A stretch of DNA of 5,683 nt from Nitrososphaerota archaeon (lineage in GTDB: Archaea; Thermoproteota; Bathyarchaeia; Bathyarchaeales; Bathycorpusculaceae), in NCBI GenBank assembly GCA_031260365.1, contig JAIRJY010000163.1, positions 1 through 5,683 of the forward strand, written 5' to 3'. Below the pieces are notes generated by a model. The model saw nothing but the letters and a program-made list of their open reading frames with translations, ran no database searches and was not told where the DNA came from. The first letter of the stretch is position 1, and each line of letters opens with the position of its first letter. This document shows positions 1 to 5,067 of the stretch, in pieces. The position numbers and the translations under genes are program-made.

Positions 1-597
1 AATCGCATCTGGTTGAGTAACGAAGGGTTCAACCGCGAAAACTTCTCCTGTATGCACTTTATTTGTAGATAACGTGGCAACATTTGGAATACTTGTACCT
101 GCGTGAATTAAATATCTGCCTACTGAATGTCCTGTAAGGTTACTTATAGGTTTAAAACCATGGTTTTTTATCGTTGTCTCAATCATGCCGCCTATACGAC
201 CAATTGATATATCGTTGTGAATGTTTTCTATTACTAATTTTAACGCGTGCTCAGCTGTTGTTGTCATGTTTTTGCCTTCTGAATTAAAAGCAACAGTAAA
301 CGCTGTGTCAGTTACATATCCGTCAATTTGTACACCCATGTCAATTTTAACTGTTGCACCTTCAGGTATTATGCTTTTGTCTTCTGGAGGTGAAGTGTAA
401 TGCGCGGCAACTTCATTAATGCTAACATTGCAGGGAAACGCTGGAACTCCGCCTTTCTCACGGATAAGTGCTTCAGCTTTTTCACACACATCTATTACCT
501 GTATATTCTCTTTAACATAACCTCTCATCTCTTCACGAGCAGCACACAAAATTTTTCCTGATAACCGAAACTTTTCAATTTCTTCTAAATCAAACAT
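1..597 (-). CDS. map: Type II methionine aminopeptidase, C-terminus cut by window edge
   Basis: Removes the initiator methionine from nascent cytoplasmic proteins, using a two-metal centre in a pita-bread fold. The frame is open from ATG at 595-597 to the left edge (199 residues); archaeal MetAP-II is about 295 residues, so roughly the last third is missing. Visible family motifs are AHYTSP (His66), KIDMGVQIDGYVTDTAF (metal ligands Asp86 and Asp97, 11 residues apart as in the Pyrococcus enzyme), LTGHSVGRY (His157) and EVFAVEPF (Glu190). The last metal-binding Glu would lie outside the window. There is no clear ribosome binding site just upstream, so the mRNA may be leaderless or short-leadered; a TATA-like TTTTTAAACT on the minus strand lies about 35-45 bases upstream. 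This is a housekeeping chromosomal gene and marks the host side of the junction. No inactivating change is seen in the visible part. Confidence 0.95.
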   Translation of the reverse strand, partial: MFDLEEIEKFRLSGKILCAAREEMRGYVKENIQVIDVCEKAEALIREKGGVPAFPCNVSINEVAAHYTSPPEDKSIIPEGATVKIDMGVQIDGYVTDTAFTVAFNSEGKNMTTTAEHALKLVIENIHNDISIGRIGGMIETTIKNHGFKPISNLTGHSVGRYLIHAGTSIPNVATLSTNKVHTGEVFAVEPFVTQPDAI

Positions 598-727
598 TAT
601 ACAAGCAACACTTCAACTTAAAACAACTTGTAGTTTAAAAACTTAAATTTATTGGCTTAAAACACCTCATAACAAGTGTACCCTTATGTAATGAAACATT
701 AATTTTATTTATCTTATTCAATCTGCC
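598..727. other. AT-rich intergenic gap between map and the fossil integrase
   Basis: This short AT-rich stretch holds the presumed map promoter, a TATA-like A/T run around 632-650 on the minus strand. I see no convincing ORF, RNA gene or repeat. Its right part may include unrecognisable upstream remains of the decayed integrase that becomes readable from about 728. Confidence 0.4.
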
Positions 728-1002
728 ATTTTGACACGACTTATTCTGACACTAAAAAGCCACATGCTTTACTACAGTGCCAAATATATTTTACATATCC
801 ACCATTTTTAGGAAATAAACAAGAATTAAGAACACTAAAAAAAATACCTCAACATAGAGCAGAAAATGTTTGCTAACTATTCAGACGACAAATACAGTGT
901 TAAATTACAAACGACCAACACGCAGCTATAACGCTATTAGAACAGGGCTTTGAATGGGTAGGCGTGAAGGAAAGCTTAATATTCTTTAGGAAACGTAAAT
1001 GA
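728..1002 (+). pseudogene. Decayed C-terminal fossil of a tyrosine integrase
   Basis: No long ORF exists, but reading across frames gives the C-terminal half of an archaeal tyrosine recombinase in the correct order. First comes HDL..H.KAT (735-764; compare HTLRHWKGT in the intact-type integrase here), with TGA where Arg (CGA) is expected and TAA at the Trp position. Then come YYSAKYILHI (compare KTKDILHVMQ), LGNK (compare LGHK), YLNIEQKMF, NYSDDKYSVKL, AAITLLEQGFEWVGV and a final FFRKRK followed by TGA at 1000-1002. The last part matches the end of the neighbouring integrase (AALIEDGFE...LFRKRK). At least two frameshifts and several stops separate these blocks, so it is dead. It points toward the tRNA from the 5' side, convergent with the newer integrase, and is probably left by an earlier element in the same locus. 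The N-terminal half is absent or unrecognisable. Confidence 0.82.
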
Positions 1003-1035
1003 TAACGCTCTCTATTTACAGCGGTACAGTAGAAT

Positions 1036-1046
1036 GTTCCGAGGTA
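1036..1046 (+). repeat. Imperfect copy of the tRNA-Phe 5' end
   Basis: GTTCCGAGGTA here resembles GTGCCGAGGTA at 1067-1077, which spans the first nine bases of the tRNA (10 of 11 identical, with an uninterrupted CCGAGGTA). It lies 31 bases upstream, between the fossil integrase and the tRNA. It may be a scar of an earlier integration event, or chance. Confidence 0.3.
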
Positions 1047-1068
1047 AAGAAAAGGTATGTTAAAACGT

Positions 1069-1145
1069 GCCGAGGTAGCTCAGCCTGGGAGAGCGCTCGG
1101 CTGAAGACCGAGTTGTCGCATGTTCAAACCCTGCCCTCGGCACCA
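1069..1145 (+). tRNA. tRNA-Phe (GAA), CCA encoded
   Basis: The cloverleaf can be folded by hand. The acceptor stem GCCGAGG/CCTCGGC (1069-1075 with 1135-1141) has all seven pairs. The D stem is GCTC/GAGC, with GG in the loop. The anticodon stem is CTCGG/CCGAG, with loop CTGAAGA giving anticodon GAA at 1103-1105. The T loop is TTCAAAC, the discriminator is A1142, and CCA follows at 1143-1145. The T stem GCATG/CCTGC contains one T1121-C1131 mismatch. A TTTT at 1154-1157 just downstream could serve as a terminator. The gene sits exactly between chromosome-type and element-type sequence with its 3' end facing the element, as expected for a tRNA used as an integration target and regenerated at the left junction. 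Confidence 0.93.
1118..1145 (+). other. Candidate attL core in the tRNA-Phe 3' half
   Basis: Archaeal tyrosine integrases commonly recombine within the 3' half of a tRNA gene, with the integrase gene next to the attachment site. Here the integrase ends 60 bases from the tRNA 3' end. The exact core cannot be defined because the matching attR copy is not present in the window; it should lie beyond the right edge as a direct repeat of part of this segment. Confidence 0.5.
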
Positions 1146-1153
1146 CACCATAC

Positions 1154-1204
1154 TTTTGGCATATGCCTGCGACAAAATTTGGCGTTTTGGAACTGCCTGC
1201 GACA
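1154..1204 (+). repeat. Two imperfect direct repeats plus a palindrome at the element's left end
   Basis: TTTTGG-N4-TGCCTGCGACA (1154-1174) is repeated as TTTTGG-N3-TGCCTGCGACA (1185-1204); the 11-base block TGCCTGCGACA recurs at a distance of 30 bases. The first copy also contains the perfect 10-base palindrome GGCATATGCC (1158-1167). The repeats fill the gap between the tRNA and the integrase stop codon, the usual place for arm-type binding sites of integrase or excision factors. Their function is inferred only from position. Confidence 0.6.
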
Positions 1205-1965
1205 CCTAAGTTTTTCGTTTTCGAAACAGCTTAGTTTGACCATTATCAAAACTTGTATGCTCTTCAAAGCCATCTTCAATAAGTGCAGCTGCTTCAGTTG
1301 GAGTTTTAGCGATCTTGCAGATGTAGCCTTTATCTTCGCCTACAGTGATAAGCTGTGTGTAGAGCAGAGTGTTTTTGATGTTCTTATGACCAAGAGTCTG
1401 CATAACATGAAGAATGTCTTTTGTTTTCTCATATTCAGAAGTTCCTTTCCAATGGCGTAGCGTGTGAAACTTTATCTGCGTTAGTCGAGGATTGCAAAGG
1501 TTGAAAGATAGTCTTTTGCGATGTTTTTGGAAGGTGCGTCTAAGATTGTTCAAGTTTTTATAGCGATTAAAGATTCTTTCAGTAGTCTTTGGATAACATT
1601 CCAGTATATTTTGAAGTTTCTTTGACATCGTAAATCGTCTAGGGTTGCTTCCTTTTTCAGCTCTTATGCTTAATGTTCTAGCTTCGAAGTCAATATCTGT
1701 CCACAGCAAATCATAGATTTCCCCAGCACGAGCACCTGTTTCTTTCCCAATCAACAACAGTAAACCTATTTCTTTAGGTACACCAGCAACTAAGTCATCA
1801 ATTTCGCGCTCCTGGGGAATAAACGGCAGTTCTCTTACCGCTTCATACCAAGGACGCTTCCAAGTATAGCCATACTGTTTAGCGTAGAGGTCGTAAGCAA
1901 AAACTACAACTTGTTTCTGTGAAGCTTTCCATTGGTCTTGATTAGCTATGACTGCTTTTACACTC

Positions 1966-1972
1966 TCAGATA
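1966..1972 (+). repeat. Left inverted repeat TCAGATA of the inverted segment
   Basis: TCAGATA here is the exact reverse complement of TATCTGA at 2224-2230, and the match ends after seven bases on both sides. A crossover anywhere within it restores the integrase frame (...CTA TCT GAG AGT GTA...). It overlaps the palindrome AGATATCT (1968-1975). I found no other copy of the heptamer in the window. Confidence 0.85.
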
Positions 1973-2222
1973 TCTCTGTCGTAATTGTAATTACCGTTTT
2001 AGTCAGCCCCAAAAATTAAATATATCCAAGATCGAGTTTGCCCTTAACCAAATATGCGCTAAAGAAGTGAAAAATTTGGAACACCCAATATGTACTGAAA
2101 ATTTGGGTGATGTCTCTAAAATATTGAAACATTTGGACTGGATGAAAAATCAAGGCTACAAACAATCTACTATTGAACGCAGACAGAGAGTATTGCTTGG
2201 ACTACAAAAATTGGATGCAAAT

Positions 2223-2378
2223 CTATCTGATCCTTTGTTTTTTTGTGCCGTTAGAGAGGTGTAGTATGCCATCTCGGAAGACTTTATGGTTACTGCAGTT
2301 AGGGCATTGAGGTCTTAGTTGAAGCTCTTCAAAGGCTGTGAGAGAATCAGCAGTATTTTTACTTTGAACTTCAACCAT
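2223..2378 (-). CDS. Truncated 51-residue N-terminal integrase peptide (half zinc ribbon)
   Basis: In the current orientation only this part of the integrase can be translated from its own start. The ATG at 2376-2378 has GAGG at 2388-2391 upstream and lies 11 bases after the stop codon of the preceding recombinase gene. The peptide carries CPNC at residues 25-28 and then HKVFRDGILHLSNGTKK, the first knuckle of the ribbon, and ends QRIR. Without the second CxxC it should not bind zinc stably. Whether it is expressed or useful is unknown; the simplest reading is the off-state or dead remnant of the integrase. Confidence 0.55.
   Translation of the reverse strand: MVEVQSKNTADSLTAFEELQLRPQCPNCSNHKVFRDGILHLSNGTKKQRIR
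2224..2230 (-). repeat. Right inverted repeat (TATCTGA on the plus strand)
   Basis: This is the partner of TCAGATA at 1966-1972. A crossover here restores ...ATC AGA TAT CTC TGT..., which joins the two halves of the zinc ribbon in frame. In the present orientation the same bases create the TAG at 2223-2225 that ends the N-terminal fragment. Confidence 0.85.
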
Positions 2379-2387
2379 ACTTTTTTG

Positions 2388-2391
2388 CCTC
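2388..2391 (-). promoter_or_regulatory. Ribosome binding site GAGG deciding the integrase start
   Basis: GAGG on the minus strand lies 9 bases before ATG 2376-2378. It selects this start over the in-frame ATG at 2424-2426 inside the upstream gene. It overlaps the stop region of the recombinase-like gene, suggesting translational coupling. Confidence 0.65.
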
Positions 2392-3646
2392 AGTTTTTGC
2401 CTTCCGCTTTTAGCTTTGCAAACCAATAATTACGTAATGCTATGGGCGTTTTGGGGTTTTCTACAAGCCGCTTGATAGCAACCCAATTAATAGCTCGAGA
2501 TTTACTAGTCAAATCAGAGGTCTTTGGTTGCCGTTCAGTTTTATTTTTCCGCTGAACAGGAATATCACTGTATTGTTGACGCCATAGCGGCTCAAAAGTT
2601 TGAACCCACTCATGATAAGGCAAAACATCAAGTTTCTCACCTAAAAGCTCATGACGCAACTTCCTCTCCTTAACACCCACATAAAAATCCCGCAACGTGT
2701 TAGGGTTTGTACCTGTCTGCTCAGAGATGCTTTCCATGCTTAAATTATGAAAAGCACCATGAGTCACAAAAGTATGCTTAAAAATATGCGTAGCCCCCCA
2801 CATAGAAGCAAGTCGAGAAACACCCGCAGTTACAGCAACAGTCTTCAATGCTTTTTGAACAGTACTATAAGACGGAAACAACACTTCATCAGGCGCTACC
2901 TGATAATCGGAAATATACTGTTTAACACGACTCATACAACCCTGATCCAAAAACCGTGGACGATAATCCTTGACTTTAGGCTCAAACATCATAACAAGAT
3001 CTTTCTCAAAATTACAATCCAAAGGTCGAACACCCAAAATACTACTAATACGACCACCAGACTTCACCCCAATCTCAGCAACAAGCAACAAATAATGACA
3101 CTTTATAGACTTAACTAAATTATAAAGATCAGTATCTTCAAGACACCATGACTTTCGACTTTTAGGACGCTTCAAACCCCTTGTAGCAAACTCTTCTTGC
3201 TGTAACAAGTCATGTTTACCCATGGTCTTCATCCAAAGACGCAAAACAAACGCCACAGAATCACGCGTTCTTTGCGTTAACGTATCAGCGAATTTTTCAT
3301 ACATCCAAAGCTTACGATAATCATCAACAACCCAACTAAACGGGTCTTTCTTTCCTAAGAGTAGATAACATTTGAAGCCTAAATGGTAGCATTTTTTCCA
3401 CGTTTTAATACGATTTCTATTCCTATCAAGAAACAGTTTAGCACCTTCCGTATTTGCAAAGTCTTTAGCGTACTGAGGAATGATACGTTTTGGCTGTTTG
3501 GGATACTTTTGCAAAATAGCATAAACTGTTGGACGCGACAAACCACTAACATTTGCTGCAGCAGTTACACCATGCTTCAAAACAATTTCATAACCATTAG
3601 CCTCAACAAACCGCTCCAAAGTCTCTTTACGCAACCCTACAACCAT
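2390..3646 (-). CDS. Divergent tyrosine-recombinase-like protein with N-terminal helix-turn-helix
   Basis: A predicted DNA-binding strand-transfer protein of the tyrosine recombinase superfamily, 418 residues. Residues about 18-48 (HGVTAAANVSGLSRPTVYAI) look like a resolvase-type helix-turn-helix. The catalytic half starts near 165. Box I Arg is present (SGGRISSIL, Arg199), followed by a strand pair with Lys224/Lys226, then HIFKHTFVTHG, where the usual HxxR reads His287-x-x-Lys290. The LGH-type box is replaced by TGTN (311-314), and a Tyr stands in the right place (TLRDFYVG, Tyr322). So two normally conserved catalytic positions are changed and activity is uncertain. The basic C-terminal extension (about 360-418) is unassigned. 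Start: ATG 3644-3646 overlaps the helicase stop as TAATG and has GGAGG 7 bases upstream; an upstream in-frame ATG at 3673 is less likely. It could be a second integrase, an invertase for the neighbouring segment, or a DNA-binding accessory factor. Confidence 0.8.
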   Translation of the reverse strand: MVVGLRKETLERFVEANGYEIVLKHGVTAAANVSGLSRPTVYAILQKYPKQPKRIIPQYAKDFANTEGAKLFLDRNRNRIKTWKKCYHLGFKCYLLLGKKDPFSWVVDDYRKLWMYEKFADTLTQRTRDSVAFVLRLWMKTMGKHDLLQQEEFATRGLKRPKSRKSWCLEDTDLYNLVKSIKCHYLLLVAEIGVKSGGRISSILGVRPLDCNFEKDLVMMFEPKVKDYRPRFLDQGCMSRVKQYISDYQVAPDEVLFPSYSTVQKALKTVAVTAGVSRLASMWGATHIFKHTFVTHGAFHNLSMESISEQTGTNPNTLRDFYVGVKERKLRHELLGEKLDVLPYHEWVQTFEPLWRQQYSDIPVQRKNKTERQPKTSDLTSKSRAINWVAIKRLVENPKTPIALRNYWFAKLKAEGKN

Positions 3647-5067
3647 TAGAAATCCTCCGTGGATGCGTGACATTTGTCTTCAAAAATAGACATTTCCAGC
3701 GATTGATTCAATTGGCTGAGTCTTTCAACACAACATTTCACATGAGCAGGCTTATTCTCAGTAAAACTATTTTGAACCCAATCATTATCCATGATACTTT
3801 TTTGACAAAAAACACAAACTAACTGACGATAACCCTCAGCCACTTCAAAAGCATTATTTACAATATATGAACCAGTGGAACCAGTGGAACCATCATTTAT
3901 ACCGTTAATATTTTCATTTTTTTCTGCAATTTTTACAGCAAATATACCGGTTCCAACGGTTCCAGTAGTTCCACTTTCATCATTACTATAACAATCTAAT
4001 GTATTTTCTAATCTATTTTCCACACCATCGTCAAAATCATCTAATTTTTTCAATTTCAGACCAAACCATACCTTGGTCTTTTCACCGTTGATGTTCTTTG
4101 ATCCTGTTTTTACACCTTCGATTTTTGCTATTTCTTCGTTTAACCTTTGTGCTTTTCTGTCAGGTTGAAAATCATGCTGTTCACAATAAAAATGGTAATG
4201 CGCTTGCACATCTCTTTTTGGAACATACGCGTGTATACCTGCTTTTTCAATACCCTCAATAACAAAAGCACCTATAGTATCACTAGCTCTTTTGAACTTC
4301 AACTCCACATCATTTTGTGATTTTGGCTTCTTAATTTTTTTACCATTTTTCAAAACACGTAGAGTTCCTTCGATAAGCCAGTTCAGTATTGCTGACTTGT
4401 CTTCTTCAGTCTCAAGCCATTGTCTTTCGATATGGATAATTTGTTTTTCACCTGTGAAACTATTTGGAAAATTGATAAATATCATTCGTTCATAGAATGC
4501 TTGTGTTGCCTTCAGTATCCTTGGAAAGAGATTACCCATGATGAGTTGTTTGGTAAAAAAAGTGTGTTTTGTTCGGGTTTGAATACCTTTTCTTTCTGTC
4601 GAAATCGCATCACCACCAGTTAAAGATTGTAATAATTGTATAGTGAGGATTCTTTCGATTGGCGGTTCGGGACTCACATTAATTAATGAGTTCGTCATTT
4701 CGTAGAGTGCGAATTGGTGTTTACCGTCCATTTCGGTAACTGATACAGCTGAACAATTAGCCGTTCCAAATATTGTAAACATTGTTCTAATTACTGTACC
4801 TTTTCCGTTTCGTCCAGTGTTTCCGTATAGCCAAAAAATATAGTGTAAATCTTCTTTTAGCAGTATGGTTCCAAGGCATTCTTGGAGTAAATGTCGGTCT
4901 TCCTCATTTGGTTGTATTTGTTGTATAAAATTGAGCCATGCATCCGATTTTGCTTCAGGGTTATAAACTACTGGAAGTTGTGTTGTGACAAAGATGTCAG
5001 GACTGAAAGGTAATAAGTCTACGTTGCTTTCTGTGAATTGTAGGATGCCGTTTTTTACTGCTATCAT
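3646..5067 (-). CDS. SF3/D5-family replicative helicase (phage/plasmid primase C-terminal type)
   Basis: A predicted ATP-driven DNA helicase for replication of the element, 473 residues. The start of the ORF (MIAVKNGILQ...LLPFSPD) is the stretch that usually precedes the SF3 core in D5-like proteins. Walker A is GNTGRNGKGT at 82-91, with Lys89. A Walker-B-like segment NSLINVSPEPP lies near 126-136, followed by LTGGDAISTERKG (149-161) and LIMGNLFPRI with Arg194 (175-194), the sensor and arginine region. Residues 250-340 fit the winged-helix end of D5 proteins. A low-complexity Gly/Thr/Ser linker (365-400) leads to a Cys-rich tail (CVFC 418-421, His442, Cys445, Cys446) that may bind zinc. The ATG shares an ATGA overlap with the upstream D5_N-like gene and has no good ribosome binding site, so it depends on coupling or on frameshifting. 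An N-terminal primase module, common in such proteins, may be encoded further upstream. Confidence 0.88.
   Translation of the reverse strand: MIAVKNGILQFTESNVDLLPFSPDIFVTTQLPVVYNPEAKSDAWLNFIQQIQPNEEDRHLLQECLGTILLKEDLHYIFWLYGNTGRNGKGTVIRTMFTIFGTANCSAVSVTEMDGKHQFALYEMTNSLINVSPEPPIERILTIQLLQSLTGGDAISTERKGIQTRTKHTFFTKQLIMGNLFPRILKATQAFYERMIFINFPNSFTGEKQIIHIERQWLETEEDKSAILNWLIEGTLRVLKNGKKIKKPKSQNDVELKFKRASDTIGAFVIEGIEKAGIHAYVPKRDVQAHYHFYCEQHDFQPDRKAQRLNEEIAKIEGVKTGSKNINGEKTKVWFGLKLKKLDDFDDGVENRLENTLDCYSNDESGTTGTVGTGIFAVKIAEKNENINGINDGSTGSTGSYIVNNAFEVAEGYRQLVCVFCQKSIMDNDWVQNSFTENKPAHVKCCVERLSQLNQSLEMSIFEDKCHASTEDF
3654..3658 (-). promoter_or_regulatory. Ribosome binding site GGAGG inside the helicase 3' end
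   Basis: GGAGG on the minus strand, 7 bases before ATG 3644-3646, lies within the last codons of the helicase gene (stop TAA 3646-3648). It fixes the start of the recombinase-like gene and shows stop-start coupling through the TAATG overlap. Confidence 0.75.
3869..3972. repeat. GGAACC-rich inverted repeat in the helicase linker
   Basis: Tandem AACCAGTGG units (3869-3891) face GGTTCCAACGGTTCCAGTAG (3949-3968). The arms 3877-3891 and 3949-3963 pair with 13 of 15 bases across a 57-base loop. On the coding strand they give GTTGTVGTG and GSTGSTGS. The simplest reading is a low-complexity protein linker grown by repeat slippage; an RNA hairpin is possible. Confidence 0.6.

Larger units (their letters stand above)
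1966..2230 (+). other. Inverted (possibly invertible) 265-bp segment inside the integrase gene
   Basis: On the plus strand this segment encodes the second zinc-ribbon half (YLCRNCNYRFSQ) and the N-terminal DNA-binding region (ILKHLDWMKNQGYKQSTIER, then LQKLDANLS). That is exactly what is missing between the two minus-strand parts of the integrase. All 265 bases are accounted for: 148 + 265 + 760 equals 1173, a multiple of three. No stop or frameshift has accumulated in it, so the inversion is recent, reversible, or an artefact. A plus-strand ORF at 1932-2264 includes this segment but is a chimera whose two ends are antisense to the flanking integrase parts. Confidence 0.88.
1206..2378 (-). 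pseudogene. Zinc-ribbon tyrosine integrase, interrupted by an internal inversion
   Basis: This would catalyse site-specific recombination of the element with tRNA-Phe. The outer parts read on the minus strand (2378-2231 and 1965-1206), but the middle 1966-2230 reads on the plus strand. Flipping the middle at its 7-base inverted repeats gives one uninterrupted frame of 390 residues, with junction peptides QRIRYLCRNC and DANLSESVKAV. The restored protein has a zinc ribbon CPNC (Cys25, Cys28) with CRNC (Cys54, Cys57), a SAM-like core-binding region around 95-190, then the catalytic set Arg217 (TGARAGE), Lys242 (AEKGS), His305 and Arg308 (HTLRHWKGT), His331 (LGHKN) and Tyr340 (LLYTQL), ending in LFRKRKT. 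The start ATG at 2376-2378 is preceded by GAGG at a 9-base spacing; an ATG further up (2426) would overlap the upstream gene. As written, minus-strand translation stops at TAG 2223-2225 after 51 residues, so no active integrase is made in this orientation. Confidence 0.9.

Noticed and set aside
1154..1204. CRISPR array start
   Set aside because: Only two short, imperfect copies with a 30-base period; no spacer-repeat regularity and no cas gene.
999..1460. Plus-strand open frame running through the tRNA
   Set aside because: It crosses the tRNA gene and is antisense to the integrase C-terminus; the protein resembles nothing.
1206..2012. Standalone 268-residue integrase starting at TTG 2012
   Set aside because: Residues before the junction (MGLTKTVITITT) are antisense reading of the inverted segment; there is no native start and the core-binding and zinc-ribbon regions are missing.
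1966..2230. Insertion of foreign DNA or an intron in the integrase
   Set aside because: The segment itself encodes the missing integrase part in reverse and adds no extra bases, so this is an inversion, not an insertion.
1932..2264. Plus-strand ORF of 110 residues as an independent gene
   Set aside because: Only its middle is real coding sequence, the inverted N-terminal part of the integrase. Both ends are antisense to the flanking integrase pieces.
2747..3118. Plus-strand ORF rich in Thr/Asn/Ser
   Set aside because: Shadow of the recombinase-like gene, produced by its A/C-rich complementary strand.
3383..3649. Plus-strand ORF of 88 residues
   Set aside because: Antisense to the helix-turn-helix end of the recombinase-like gene, with no family features.
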